Part shown: piece by piece, positions 35,496 through 45,272 of the stretch
How positions within the stretch are numbered: the first letter of the stretch is position 1
Layout of the letters: each line of letters opens with the position of its first letter
NCBI RefSeq assembly: GCF_006861675.1
Contig: NZ_SGJB01000003.1
Span: 62,001-126,000, forward strand
Reading direction: 5' to 3'
DNA length: 64,000 nt
Source of the DNA: Peptacetobacter hominis
Lineage (GTDB): Bacteria > Bacillota > Clostridia > Peptostreptococcales > Peptostreptococcaceae
Made by a program: the position numbers and the translations under genes
Notes under the pieces: generated by a model
The model's database searches: none
What the model was told of the DNA's origin: nothing
The model's input: the letters and a program-made list of their open reading frames with translations, nothing else

Positions 35496-36338
35496 ATGGA
35501 GGTAATAATATCAGAAAATGCAGGCTTTTGCTTTGGTGTAAAAAGAGCGATGAAACTTGCATGGGATGAGGTATGCAAAGGCGATGAAAATGGCGTATAT
35601 GCATTAGGACCTCTTATCCATAATAAACAGGCGATTGAGAAGTTTGAAGAGAATGGACTTATTACAGTAGATAATATAGAAAATATAAAAGACGATGCAA
35701 AGATGATAATAAGATCTCATGGTGTATGCAAAAATGTATATGACCTTGCCGAAGAAAAGAAACTTACAGTTGTTGATACGACATGTCCATTTGTAAAAAA
35801 AATACATAATATAGTGCATGATAAATTTACTGAGGGATACGAAATAATAGTTATAGGAGATTCAAAACATCCGGAAGTAATGGGAATAAATGGGTGGTGT
35901 GATAATTCTGCAACAATAATAAAAACAGTTGAAGAAGCAGAAAAATTCAAAGCTCTAAGTGGCAGAAAATATTGTCTTGTTGCCCAGACTACTATGAATC
36001 TTAAAATATATGGGGAGATTGTAGAAATCCTAAAAAATAAGATAGAAGATATAGAAATAAATAACACAATTTGCTCAGCTACAAAAGCCAGACAGGAAGC
36101 TGCAGCAAAACTTGCAAAAGATGTAGACTGTATGATTGTAATAGGCGGGAAACATAGTTCAAATACACAGAAACTGGCTGGAATATGTGAAAATATATGT
36201 CCTACATTTGCAGTGGAAACAGTATCTGATATAAATAGTGAAGAAATAAAACAATATAAAACTGTGGGAATAACAGCTGGAGCATCTACACCAGATTGGA
36301 TAATAAACGAAATAGTAAATTATATAAAAGGGCTATAA
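35496..36338 (+). CDS. ispH: 4-hydroxy-3-methylbut-2-enyl diphosphate reductase
   Basis: 280 residues. Three cluster cysteines: GFCFGVKRA (about 12), TTCPFV (about 95) and NTICSATKARQ (about 190). It forms IPP and DMAPP in the MEP isoprenoid pathway. Many clostridial IspH proteins are fused to S1 domains; this one is not. Confidence 0.96.
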   Translation: MEVIISENAGFCFGVKRAMKLAWDEVCKGDENGVYALGPLIHNKQAIEKFEENGLITVDNIENIKDDAKMIIRSHGVCKNVYDLAEEKKLTVVDTTCPFVKKIHNIVHDKFTEGYEIIVIGDSKHPEVMGINGWCDNSATIIKTVEEAEKFKALSGRKYCLVAQTTMNLKIYGEIVEILKNKIEDIEINNTICSATKARQEAAAKLAKDVDCMIVIGGKHSSNTQKLAGICENICPTFAVETVSDINSEEIKQYKTVGITAGASTPDWIINEIVNYIKGL

Positions 36339-36342
36339 AAAT

Positions 36343-36375
36343 AAAAAGCATGGGTCAAATGACTCATGCTTTTTT
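36343..36375 (+). terminator. Terminator after ispH
   Basis: AAAAGCATG and CATGCTTTTTT with inner GTCA/TGAC pairing. Confidence 0.82.
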
Positions 36376-36404
36376 AACGTCGTAAATCTAAGAATCATAT
36401 GAAT

Positions 36405-36860
36405 TTAAAATTTTGTTCTCAGGGGTTTTATATTTTCTTCATAATCTTCAATTTCCTCTTTGCTTGGAGTATCGTCCTCCTTGTCGTCGAGATTGTTTTT
36501 AAATCCAATCCTTCTGGCAGGTCTATCATCATCTGTTTTTTCAGTTGAAGTTATAAGAAAATTTATCTGAGAAACGTGTTGAATAAGTTCAGAATAGTTT
36601 CCGTTTACATATCCAAAATAATGTATAAGAGATGGATTGCTGTAACCGATATCTGTAACATTCATAAGTACACTTTCACCAAAATTTGTGAGATAAAGAG
36701 CAATTTCTCTGTTTTTATCTAGGTCCTGTTCAAAATCATATATACTTTCCATAATTCTCTGATACTGATAGTCGGCAAGAGAATAGTCTCTTCCAGAAAC
36801 AGATTTTTTTATTCTGTCTACAGCTGTATCAGGTATAACGTTAGAATCACTTTTACGCAT
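36405..36860 (-). CDS. Hypothetical soluble protein
   Basis: 151 residues, mostly helical, no membrane segment. A middle segment mentions no known motif; the C-terminal 45 residues are highly charged (RRIGFKNNLDDKEDD). Ribosome site AAAGG at somewhat long spacing. Alone on the minus strand. Not recognised. Confidence 0.55.
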   Translation of the reverse strand: MRKSDSNVIPDTAVDRIKKSVSGRDYSLADYQYQRIMESIYDFEQDLDKNREIALYLTNFGESVLMNVTDIGYSNPSLIHYFGYVNGNYSELIQHVSQINFLITSTEKTDDDRPARRIGFKNNLDDKEDDTPSKEEIEDYEENIKPLRTKF

Positions 36861-36984
36861 AAAACCACAGCCTTTCCACGATTATAAGAATACTTATATA
36901 AATTATAACATAATCGGATGAATATTTGGAAAATTATAAAAAATAAGATGTACAAATATAATTATCTCTTTAACTGATATAGTA

Positions 36985-37016
36985 TTGAAGATATTTAATC
37001 TATAATATGTTATAAT
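36985..37016 (+). promoter_or_regulatory. Extended -10 promoter for repeat protein
   Basis: TGTTATAAT at 37008-37016 with a distant TTGAAG at 36985-36990 (20-bp spacing). The extended -10 probably compensates. Confidence 0.5.
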
Positions 37017-37053
37017 TTTAAATATATAGAATATAATATTGAGGTGATTTAAT

Positions 37054-37617
37054 ATGACAATGAAAACAATAGAAGACTACTATAACAGTGGATTATATAA
37101 CAGAGATCAACTTTATCAGCTTAATTTAGGCCTTGAAGATGGAATAGATGTAAGTTTATATGATGATCCAAGATATAAATATGACCGGATGTATGAGATA
37201 AGAATGGGTATAATGAATGGAGTTGACGTATCATATTATACAAATCATCTTTTTGATAATAATCAGATGTATCAGATAAGATTAGGACTTGAAGCGGGAT
37301 ACGATGTATCAGTATATGCAAGTGACAAGTTTATATGGAGTCAAATGGAGCAGATAAGAAAGGGTTTTGAAAGTGGGGTTGATGTATCAAAATTTGCAAG
37401 ACCTGATTGCTATAGCTCTGTAATGGAAGAGGTAAGAAAAGGGCTTGAAAATGGAGTAGATGTATCTGAATATATAGATAGAAAACTGTTTGCAAATCAG
37501 ATGAGACAGGTTAGGCTAGGGCTTGAGAATGGAATAAATCCGGATTCTTATGCATATAGAAAATATGATTGGACAGAAATGGAAAAAATGAGAATAGAAA
37601 TGGAAAAAAATATATAA
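37054..37617 (+). CDS. Protein built from 26-residue repeats
   Basis: 187 residues. From about residue 24 the protein is six tandem 26-residue units of the form M-x-x-I/V-R-x-G-x-x-x-G-V-D-V-S-x-Y plus a variable eight or nine residues, and a seventh partial unit. Each looks like a helix followed by a turn, so it may form a solenoid for binding. No signal or membrane segment. GAGGTGAT ribosome site. Function unknown; a phage or repeat-family origin is possible. Confidence 0.75.
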   Translation: MTMKTIEDYYNSGLYNRDQLYQLNLGLEDGIDVSLYDDPRYKYDRMYEIRMGIMNGVDVSYYTNHLFDNNQMYQIRLGLEAGYDVSVYASDKFIWSQMEQIRKGFESGVDVSKFARPDCYSSVMEEVRKGLENGVDVSEYIDRKLFANQMRQVRLGLENGINPDSYAYRKYDWTEMEKMRIEMEKNI

Positions 37618-37622
37618 TGCAA

Positions 37623-37645
37623 AGGGTTGTGATTTAACAACCCTG
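37623..37645 (+). terminator. Weak hairpin after repeat protein
   Basis: AGGGTTGT and ACAACCCT, 6-nt loop, no proper T-run. Confidence 0.35.
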
Positions 37646-37787
37646 AAATTGTTTTATAGACTGGTATTTCAAAATATTTAAGAAAAAATTAAGGTTCAAA
37701 ACGTATACTAAAGGGTAATATATAGTAAACAGATAATAAACAGGTTACAAAACCTGATTTTATAAATAAAATATGGAGGAAACAATA

Positions 37788-39644
37788 ATGGATGAGAAAA
37801 AACCAAAAAAATCGCTGTTTTATTATTATGCGATGATGCTGTTATTTGTCATGCTTCTGAATATACTTGTTTTTCCTGGGATAATGGAAAAACAGACAGT
37901 TCAGATAAGTTACAGCAAATTTGAAACAATGCTTGAAAAAAATGAAATAAAATCGGTGGAAGTAGACGACGATAAAATAGCTATTTTACCAAAGGATGAA
38001 AAAGATAAAAATATATATGTTACCGGTAATATGAATGACCCGGATATAGTTGAAAAACTGAATGAAAAAGGTGTAGATTTCACAAAGGTAATACCTGAAA
38101 AAACATCACCTCTTGTTAATATTCTTATATCATGGATAATACCATTTGCTATAATAGGATTCTTTGGGAATATGATGATAAAGAGTCTTTCTAAAAAAAT
38201 GGGTGGAAATTCGATGCGGTTTGGAAAGTCAAATGCCAAAATTTATGTTCCGGCACAGAGTGGAAAGAGATTCTCTGATGTTGCAGGACAGGATGAGGCC
38301 AAAGAAGCTCTAAAAGAAATAGTTGACTATTTACACAAACCGGAAAAATACAAAGAAATCGGAGCACAAATGCCAAAAGGAGCTCTTCTTGTAGGACCTC
38401 CAGGAACAGGAAAAACACTTCTTGCAAAAGCTGTTGCAGGTGAAGCGGGAGTTCCGTTCTTTTCAATTTCAGGATCTGAATTTGTAGAGATGTTTGTTGG
38501 TATGGGTGCATCAAGAGTAAGAGATTTATTTAAACAGGCCAAGGAAAAAGCTCCTTGTATAGTTTTCATAGACGAGATAGATGCTATAGGTAAAAAGAGA
38601 GATTCAGGAAATGGAATCGGTGGAAATGATGAAAGAGAGCAGACACTTAACCAGCTTTTAAGTGAAATGGATGGTTTTGACGGTGGAATAGGTGTAGTAA
38701 TACTTGCAGCAACCAATAGACCGGAAAGCCTTGATAAAGCTCTTTTAAGACCAGGAAGATTTGATAGAAGAGTTCCTGTTGAGCTTCCTGATTTAAAAGG
38801 AAGAGAAGCAATACTTAAAGTACATGCGCAGAATGTAAAATATGATGAAAATATAGACTTTAATGCAATAGCGAGGGCTACATCAGGAGCATCTGGGGCA
38901 GAACTTGCTAACATAGTAAATGAAGCTGCATTAATGGCAGTAAGAGAAAATAGAAAAACAGTATCACAGAGAGATCTTGAAGAATCTGTAGAGACTATAA
39001 TCGCAGGATATCAGAGAAAAGGTGCTGTTATAAATGAACATGAGAAAAAAGTAATTGCATATCACGAAATAGGACATGCACTTGTAGCTGCAGTAACAAA
39101 AAATTCAGCCCCTGTACATAAGATAACTATAGTTCCTAGAACATCTGGAGCTCTTGGTTATACAATGCAGGTTGAAGAAGGCGAGAAGGTTCTTATGTCA
39201 AAAGAAGATGCTATAGACAAAATAACAACATATACAGGTGGTCGAGCAGCTGAAGAAGTTGTATTTAATATGAGTACTTCCGGAGCATCAAATGATATAG
39301 AACAGGCGACTAAAATAGCAAGAGCTATGATTACAAGATTTGGTATGAGTGATGAATTTGGTATGGTTGCTCTTGAAACTATAACTAATCAGTATCTTGG
39401 TGGAGATGCATCTCTTGCATGTTCTCCGGAGACATCAGCTAAAATAGACAGAGAGGTTATATCTCTTGTAAGAACATGTCATGAACAGGCTGTTGAGATA
39501 CTACAGAACAATATAGACAAACTTCATGAACTTGCTGCATATCTTCTTGAAAAAGAAACTATAACAGGTGAAGAGTTTATGGAAATTCTAAAAAGAGAAG
39601 ATGTAGAAGAAAATAAAGAAGCTTCTGGCAGTGAAATAGAATAG
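37788..39644 (+). CDS. ftsH: ATP-dependent zinc metalloprotease FtsH
   Basis: 618 residues. Two membrane helices (about 9-29 and 104-124) flank an extracytoplasmic domain; AAA+ ATPase with Walker A VGPPGTGKT (about 204), Walker B IVFIDEIDAIG and the second region of homology; zinc protease HEIGH. Degrades misfolded membrane and regulatory proteins. ATG at 37788; an ATG five codons earlier overlaps the GGAGG site. Confidence 0.97.
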   Translation: MDEKKPKKSLFYYYAMMLLFVMLLNILVFPGIMEKQTVQISYSKFETMLEKNEIKSVEVDDDKIAILPKDEKDKNIYVTGNMNDPDIVEKLNEKGVDFTKVIPEKTSPLVNILISWIIPFAIIGFFGNMMIKSLSKKMGGNSMRFGKSNAKIYVPAQSGKRFSDVAGQDEAKEALKEIVDYLHKPEKYKEIGAQMPKGALLVGPPGTGKTLLAKAVAGEAGVPFFSISGSEFVEMFVGMGASRVRDLFKQAKEKAPCIVFIDEIDAIGKKRDSGNGIGGNDEREQTLNQLLSEMDGFDGGIGVVILAATNRPESLDKALLRPGRFDRRVPVELPDLKGREAILKVHAQNVKYDENIDFNAIARATSGASGAELANIVNEAALMAVRENRKTVSQRDLEESVETIIAGYQRKGAVINEHEKKVIAYHEIGHALVAAVTKNSAPVHKITIVPRTSGALGYTMQVEEGEKVLMSKEDAIDKITTYTGGRAAEEVVFNMSTSGASNDIEQATKIARAMITRFGMSDEFGMVALETITNQYLGGDASLACSPETSAKIDREVISLVRTCHEQAVEILQNNIDKLHELAAYLLEKETITGEEFMEILKREDVEENKEASGSEIE

Positions 39645-39668
39645 TGTATAAAAATAAATAGTGTATAA

Positions 39669-39699
39669 AAAAGCCATGGAATGTAATTCCATGGCTTTT
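39669..39699. terminator. Bidirectional terminator
   Basis: AAAAGCCATGGAAT and ATTCCATGGCTTTT with a 3-nt loop, between convergent ftsH and a hypothetical gene. Confidence 0.88.
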
Positions 39700-39705
39700 A
39701 TCTTG

Positions 39706-40161
39706 CTATAATTCTTTTGCATTTTTTTCAATCTGTTCAACAGTAAGATTTATATCATCTATTTCATGATTTAACTTATCAAGATCTTTACCTTCCACAT
39801 TGTAGTTAAGGAAAAGATATTCTATTGTATCAGTCATTTTGTTTACCTTGTTTGTAACTTCAAGGAAAGTTTTAAAGTTTCTACTGTTTTTAGCATTTTT
39901 AAATTTCTTTAAGTCCTTAGTTATAAATGAAACAACTTCTATTTCTGTTTCGAAAACACCCTCAGAAATTGGATAAGGATTTATTCTCTGAAGGAAATAT
40001 TTACCCTTCTTGTTTACGTTATAGCAGTATGAAACTTCCAGATCCTCATCAATTTCAAACTCTATAAAATAAAGTATCCCTCTGACTTTTTTGATTTCTG
40101 TAGCACCCATTTGTCTAAGTAAAAGCTCAATAGAATCCGCTTCAAATGTATTTAAATCCAT
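39706..40161 (-). CDS. Hypothetical protein with coiled-coil C-terminus
   Basis: 151 residues, no membrane segment. N-terminal alpha/beta part (about 1-85) then a helical tail with heptad-like Leu/Ile spacing (NHEIDDINLTVEQIEKNA). AAGGAG site at 8-nt spacing fixes ATG 40161; an in-frame GTG is too close to it. Not recognised. Confidence 0.6.
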   Translation of the reverse strand: MDLNTFEADSIELLLRQMGATEIKKVRGILYFIEFEIDEDLEVSYCYNVNKKGKYFLQRINPYPISEGVFETEIEVVSFITKDLKKFKNAKNSRNFKTFLEVTNKVNKMTDTIEYLFLNYNVEGKDLDKLNHEIDDINLTVEQIEKNAKEL

Positions 40162-40236
40162 AAAAATCACTCCTTCTTATAAACTATTATACATCATTTC
40201 AACGATGATTTAAATCAGAATAACAAACTCTGTTAA

Positions 40237-41502
40237 TTAAAATACGATAAGAAGATATGCAGTTGATATTAATATAGATACTATCATTAGAGGGAATCCT
40301 ATTTTTAGGAAATACTTAAATGTTATAGGATGTCCGTGTTTTGCACTTACACCGGCAAGTACGACGTTAGCTGAAGCACCTATAAGAGAACCATTACCTC
40401 CAAGACATGCTCCAAGAGAAGTTGCCCACCATAAAGGAGTTACATCTATTCCCTGTGACTGCATTGTAAGTATAAGTGGTATAAGTGTAGCAACAAATGG
40501 TATATTGTCAAGGAATGAAGATATAATGGCAGAAAGCCAAAGAATTATCATCATTGTTGCAACCATATGTCCTTCTGTTGCACCTATTATAAGTTCTGCA
40601 AGCATAGAAATTACACCTGACTCAACAAGACCACCTACTACGATGAAAAGACCTACAAAGAAGAAGATTGTAGACCATTCTATAGATGCAAATATCTCAT
40701 CTATATCCTGCTTTCCTATGAAAAGCATTATAACAGCACTTGTAAGAGCAACCACACAAGATTCTATTCCAAGGCTTGAATGGAAAACAAATCCAAATAG
40801 TGTAAGGAAAATAAGAACAATACTCTTTTTAAGTAGAGATTTATCCTGTATAGATTTTTTCTCGTCAAGCTTCATTATACTTTCTCTTGCTTCATCACTT
40901 ACAGACATGTTCTTTCCGTATATAAATCTGAAGGCAAGTATTGTTACAAGAAGTATTACAACAACAACTGGTCCAAGATGTATTACGAAATCCATAAAAC
41001 TAAGTCCGGCAGCACTACCTATCATTATGTTTGGAGGGTCCCCTATAAGAGTAGAAGTACCTCCTATATTAGATGCAAGTATCTGCGTCATAAGGAAAGG
41101 AATTGGATTTACTCCTAGAAGCTGAGTAACAACGATAGTCATAGGTCCTATAAGAAGAACTGTTGTTACGTTATCAAGAACAGCTGATAATAGCGCTGTT
41201 ACTATCATAAAGTAAACCATTATTTTCCATGGATCACCTTTTGTTTTCTTTGCAGTCCATATTGCTATATATTCAAATAGACCTGAATTTTTTACAACGG
41301 AAACAAAAAGCATCATACCGATAAGAACACCAATGGTATTGAAATCTACATGCTCAAGTCCTTTATCTACTGTAAGTATATTGGATACAATCATTAAAAT
41401 TGCTCCGGCAAGGGCAGCAACTGTTCTGTTGACCTTTTCGGAAATTATTGCAGCCATAACAACCAGGAAGATAAGGATTGATAATATCTGCTGAAAATCC
41501 AT
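40237..41502 (-). CDS. ArsB/NhaD-family ion permease
   Basis: 421 residues, about 11 membrane helices. IT-superfamily marks: LDNVTTVLLIGPMTI (about 109-123), LASNIGGTSTLIGDPPNIMIG (core GGTSTLIGDPPN) and the symmetrical SLGACLGGNGSLIGASANV in the second half. Could move sodium/protons, arsenite or dicarboxylates; no arsenic genes adjacent. Monocistronic. Confidence 0.88.
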   Translation of the reverse strand: MDFQQILSILIFLVVMAAIISEKVNRTVAALAGAILMIVSNILTVDKGLEHVDFNTIGVLIGMMLFVSVVKNSGLFEYIAIWTAKKTKGDPWKIMVYFMIVTALLSAVLDNVTTVLLIGPMTIVVTQLLGVNPIPFLMTQILASNIGGTSTLIGDPPNIMIGSAAGLSFMDFVIHLGPVVVVILLVTILAFRFIYGKNMSVSDEARESIMKLDEKKSIQDKSLLKKSIVLIFLTLFGFVFHSSLGIESCVVALTSAVIMLFIGKQDIDEIFASIEWSTIFFFVGLFIVVGGLVESGVISMLAELIIGATEGHMVATMMIILWLSAIISSFLDNIPFVATLIPLILTMQSQGIDVTPLWWATSLGACLGGNGSLIGASANVVLAGVSAKHGHPITFKYFLKIGFPLMIVSILISTAYLLIVF

Positions 41503-41720
41503 AATTATGCCTCCTATATAAGTTTTCGATATTAAATTATATTAAAAGTTTCAAAATATAAGTATATATTTTAAGAACAGAAATATAATAGACCTTTTCA
41601 AAAGATAAATCAATAGGTTTTGATGATAAATAATTATTAAACAATGAAAGGCTTATCCTAAAATTCATTTATTTGATTAAGAAAAAAAGTTTGACGCAAA
41701 AAAATAAAAAGATAAACATA

Positions 41721-41754
41721 TATTCAATTAACTTATTAATCGAATAATTGAATA
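41721..41754. repeat. Inverted repeat TATTCAATTA-N14-TAATTGAATA
   Basis: Perfect 10-bp arms with a 14-nt spacer, ending 30 bp upstream of the -35 of the AGCS promoter. Could be a regulator site. Confidence 0.5.
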
Positions 41755-41783
41755 ATAATATATATATTTATTCATTTAATACC

Positions 41784-41812
41784 TTGAAATAAGGATAGAA
41801 TTTGGATATAAT
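41784..41812 (+). promoter_or_regulatory. Promoter TTGAAA-17-TATAAT for AGCS carrier
   Basis: -35 41784-41789, -10 41807-41812, spacer exactly 17 bp. Confidence 0.8.
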
Positions 41813-41923
41813 CTAGTTAATATGAAAAGTCATTTGTAAAAACTTTCAAAATTAAAGCAAGTCGTTACTTTATTTACAATTGACCTATTTTAATTTTAAT
41901 AACATAAAAACAGGAGGATTAAT

Positions 41924-43348
41924 ATGATAGCACAGATACATGGTTTCATAGGTGTTATGAATAATTATTTATGGTCTTATATACTTATAATTATGCTTGT
42001 AGTTTTAGGTATATATTTTTCTATCAGAACTAAATTTGTTCAGTTTAGATACTTTACGGAAATGTTTAAACTTCTAACTGATGGAAATGCAAATAAAAAT
42101 GCAAAGAAAAATGGTAAAATTTCTTCTTTCCAGGCATTCTGTATAAGTACATCTTCAAGGGTTGGTACTGGAAATATAGCTGGAATTGCTCTTGCAATAG
42201 CAGGAGGAGGACCAGGGGCTATTTTCTGGATGTGGGTAATGGCTCTTATAGGTTCAGCATCAAGCTTTGTTGAAAGTACACTTGCTCAGATTTATAAGGT
42301 TAAAAACGGTACTGCATATAAAGGTGGTCCTGCATATTACATAGAGCAGGGACTTAATATGAGATGGCTTGGAATAATATTCACAATACTTATAAGTATT
42401 ACATACGGATTTGTATTCAACTCTGTTCAGTCAAACACACTTTCAATAGCATTCAATAATGTTTTTGGAGTAAGCTACCTGGTGATAGGTATAGTATTAG
42501 CTGCACTTACTGCAGCGGTTATATTCGGGGGAGTACACAGAGTTGCAAAAGTTTCTGAAATAATAGTTCCTGTATTTGCAGGTTTATATATACTTGTTGC
42601 AATAGGAATAGTTATAATGAATATAGGAAGTGTACCAGCTCTTATTGCAGATATAGTTAAATCAGCATTTAAACCAAGCGAAATGATAATGGGAACTGGA
42701 GCAGGGTTTATGACAGTTCTTCTTACAGGTGTAAAAAGAGGCTTATTCTCTAATGAGGCAGGTATGGGTTCTGCACCTAATGCAGCGGCTACAGCAGAGG
42801 TTTCTCATCCGGTTAAACAGGGTCTAATACAGTCATTAGGAGTTTTTACTGATACTATAATAATATGTTCTTGTACAGCTTTCATGGTTCTCTTATATAA
42901 TGGATATGCTACGAGTTCAAATGAAGGTATAGCACTTGCTCAGGAAGCACTTTCTTCTCATATAGGTTCTTTTGGTGGAATATTTATAGCAATATGTATA
43001 TTCCTGTTTGCATTCAGTTCAATAGTAGGAAATTACTACTATGGTGAATCTAATATACAGTTTGTAACTGAAAGCAAGGGTGCTCTTAATATATACAGAG
43101 CTCTTGTATGCGGAATGGTTCTTTTCGGAGCTGTTGCAAAGGTTCAGTTTGTATGGGATATGGCGGATTTATTTATGGCATTTATGGCTATAATAAATAT
43201 GATTGTCATAGCGAAATTAGGTAAATTTGCATATATAGCACTTGATGACTATACTAAGCAGAAAAAAGCCGGAGTAAAAGATCCAATATTCTATGTAGAT
43301 GACATAGAAGGTCTTGAAAATGTTGAATACTGGCATAAAGATAAATAA
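41924..43348 (+). CDS. Alanine/glycine:cation symporter (AGCS family)
   Basis: 474 residues with about 10-11 helices. Family landmarks FCISTSSRVGTGNIAGIALAIAGGGPGA (core RVGTGNIAGIALA, about 77-89), GGPAYYIEQGL and KRGLFSNEAGMGSAPNAAATA. It imports alanine or glycine with sodium. Strong promoter upstream and AGGAGG ribosome site. Confidence 0.94.
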   Translation: MIAQIHGFIGVMNNYLWSYILIIMLVVLGIYFSIRTKFVQFRYFTEMFKLLTDGNANKNAKKNGKISSFQAFCISTSSRVGTGNIAGIALAIAGGGPGAIFWMWVMALIGSASSFVESTLAQIYKVKNGTAYKGGPAYYIEQGLNMRWLGIIFTILISITYGFVFNSVQSNTLSIAFNNVFGVSYLVIGIVLAALTAAVIFGGVHRVAKVSEIIVPVFAGLYILVAIGIVIMNIGSVPALIADIVKSAFKPSEMIMGTGAGFMTVLLTGVKRGLFSNEAGMGSAPNAAATAEVSHPVKQGLIQSLGVFTDTIIICSCTAFMVLLYNGYATSSNEGIALAQEALSSHIGSFGGIFIAICIFLFAFSSIVGNYYYGESNIQFVTESKGALNIYRALVCGMVLFGAVAKVQFVWDMADLFMAFMAIINMIVIAKLGKFAYIALDDYTKQKKAGVKDPIFYVDDIEGLENVEYWHKDK

Positions 43349-43352
43349 AATA

Positions 43353-43381
43353 TTGAACATATAATTCTATTGTGATATACT
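43353..43381 (+). promoter_or_regulatory. Promoter TTGAAC-17-TATACT for thi operon
   Basis: -35 43353-43358, -10 43376-43381, about 30 bp before the TPP aptamer. Confidence 0.7.
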
Positions 43382-43407
43382 AATCTCGAAATAAAATTTA
43401 ATCGAAA

Positions 43408-43505
43408 AGCTAGGGGCGCTGAAATTGGTCAGCTGAGAGAAAGAGCCTTAAACTTACAAACCCTAAATACCTGATCAAGATAATGCTTGCGAAGGGAAGC
43501 TGCTG
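43408..43505 (+). ncRNA. TPP riboswitch (THI box)
   Basis: TAGGGGCGCT, CAGCTGAGAGA, ACCCTAAATACCTGATC, AAGATAATGCTTGCGAAGGGA match the TPP aptamer core in order. A terminator follows at 43599, then thiC. TPP binding should shut off the thi operon. Confidence 0.95.
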
Positions 43506-43598
43506 AAAATATATCATAAAAGGAAATGTATAAACTCAGTGTAGATAGAGTCATAATTTTTATTCTATCTATTATATACATACATTATTTGAAACTAC

Positions 43599-43633
43599 AG
43601 TGCTTTCCCTGATTCAGGGAAGGCACTTTTTAT
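43599..43633 (+). terminator. Terminator under TPP riboswitch control
   Basis: CAGTGCTTTCCCTGA pairs with TTCAGGGAAGGCACT, then TTTTT, 80 nt before thiC. Confidence 0.85.
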
Positions 43634-43713
43634 ATGCATAAAAGTATTTATAAGCGGTTTATATGCTTAAGATTGATTTTATTTGTAACATTAACTATTT
43701 GGAGGTAATGGAT

Positions 43714-45021
43714 ATGAACTACACTACACAGCTTGATGCGGCAAAAAAAGGTATTATAACAAAAGAAATGGAAATTGTTGCAGATAAAGAAATGATGGAT
43801 GTTGAAGAACTTAGAGAGCTTATAGCGGAAGGTAAAGTTGTAATTCCTGCAAATAAGAATCACAAATCTTTAAGTCCAGAGGGAATAGGAAAAGGTCTTA
43901 AGACAAAAATAAATGTAAATCTTGGTATATCTAGAGACTGCAAAGATGTAGATAAAGAACTTGAAAAAGTAAAAACTGCTATTGAGATGAAGGCAGAAGC
44001 CATAATGGATCTTAGTAACTACGGTAAGACAAGGGAATTCAGAGAAAAAGTAGTAGAGATATCACCGGCTATGATAGGTTCTGTTCCTATGTATGATGCT
44101 GTAGGATTTACAGAAACAGAACTTGTAAAAATAACTGAGGAACAGTTCCTTCAGGTTATAGAACAGCATGCAAAAGACGGTGTGGACTTTATGACAATAC
44201 ATGCCGGATTTACAAGAGAAATAGGAAATAGAATAGCAAAGGATAAAAGACTTACTCATATAGTATCAAGAGGGGGCTCTCTTCTATTTGGATGGATGTA
44301 TATGAATAACAAGGAAAATCCAATGCTTACTCAGTTTGATAAAATACTTGATATATGTGAAAAATATGATGTTACTTTAAGCCTTGGTGATGCATGTAGA
44401 CCTGGATCTATAGCAGATGCAACAGATTATGCGCAGATACAGGAACTTATAAATCTAGGGGAACTTACTAAAAGAGCGTGGGCAAGAAATGTTCAGGTAA
44501 TGATAGAAGGTCCTGGTCATATGGCTATAAATGAAATAGAAGCAAACGTTATGCTTGAGAAAAAACTTTGTCACGAAGCGCCTTTCTATGTTTTAGGACC
44601 TCTTGTTACAGATGTTGCTCCAGGATACGACCATATAACAAGTGCAATAGGAGGAGCTCTGGCAGCATCTAAAGGAGTGGATTTCCTATGTTATGTAACA
44701 CCTGCAGAACATCTTAGATTGCCAGATCTTGATGATATGAAGGAAGGAATTGTTGCGACTAAAATAGCAGCTCATGCAGGAGATATCGCGAAAGGAATAA
44801 AAGGTGCAAGAGATTGGGATAATGCTATGTCAAAAGCAAGAGCAGAACTTGATTGGAATACAATGTTTGAGCTTGCACTTGATCCTGAAAAACCTAAAAA
44901 ATATAGAGACTCATCTAAACCGGAACATGAGGACAGCTGTACTATGTGTGGCAAGATGTGCGCATTAAGAACTGTAAATAAAATATTCAAAGGTGAAGAG
45001 GTAGACCTTGTGTTTGACTAA
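43714..45021 (+). CDS. thiC: Phosphomethylpyrimidine synthase ThiC
   Basis: 435 residues, the shorter bacterial form. Radical-SAM enzyme whose cluster-binding Cys are in [11 protein letters not shown] at the C-terminus (CxxCxxxxC type, about 409-419). Motifs TIHAGFTRE and [12 protein letters not shown] present. Converts AIR to HMP-P. ATG at 43714 is 7 nt from GGAGGT; the ATG two codons before is too close. Confidence 0.97.
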   Translation: MNYTTQLDAAKKGIITKEMEIVADKEMMDVEELRELIAEGKVVIPANKNHKSLSPEGIGKGLKTKINVNLGISRDCKDVDKELEKVKTAIEMKAEAIMDLSNYGKTREFREKVVEISPAMIGSVPMYDAVGFTETELVKITEEQFLQVIEQHAKDGVDFMTIHAGFTREIGNRIAKDKRLTHIVSRGGSLLFGWMYMNNKENPMLTQFDKILDICEKYDVTLSLGDACRPGSIADATDYAQIQELINLGELTKRAWARNVQVMIEGPGHMAINEIEANVMLEKKLCHEAPFYVLGPLVTDVAPGYDHITSAIGGALAASKGVDFLCYVTPAEHLRLPDLDDMKEGIVATKIAAHAGDIAKGIKGARDWDNAMSKARAELDWNTMFELALDPEKPKKYRDSSKPEHEDSCTMCGKMCALRTVNKIFKGEEVDLVFD

Positions 45022-45076
45022 GAGGATATTAATTTAAAACTGATTTATAAAATGTTTCCTGAAAAGAGGTGAAATC

Positions 45077-45271
45077 ATGAAAATTAATGGAAAAGATGTA
45101 GATTTTGATAAAACAATGACAATATCTGAAATTCTTGATGTGTATAAAATTGACAGAAAAAGGGTTGTTGTAGAAGTAAATATGCAGATAATAGATGAAG
45201 AGGAGTACGATACATATATACCGGATAAAGAGGCTATGGTTGAACTTATAGCCTTTGTAGGGGGCGGTTAA
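45077..45271 (+). CDS. thiS: Sulfur carrier protein ThiS
   Basis: 64 residues, beta-grasp fold (MKINGKDVDFDKTMTISEIL), ending in Gly-Gly-Gly (AFVGGG); sulfur is carried on the terminal glycine as thiocarboxylate. Adenylated by ThiF and used by ThiG. Confidence 0.95.
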   Translation: MKINGKDVDFDKTMTISEILDVYKIDRKRVVVEVNMQIIDEEEYDTYIPDKEAMVELIAFVGGG

Positions 45272-45272
45272 A

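Larger units (their letters stand above)
41503..41923. other. 420-bp AT-rich intergenic region before AGCS carrier
   Basis: Divergent region. It holds an inverted repeat (41721-41754) and a consensus promoter (41784-41812) about 105 nt before the carrier ATG. The transcribed leader shows no clear structured aptamer that I can recognise. No coding frame. Confidence 0.6.

Noticed and set aside
37741-37756. CAGGTT-ACAA-AACCTG palindrome upstream of ftsH as an operator
   Set aside because: Arms are only 6 bp and no clear promoter could be aligned with it, so it may be chance.
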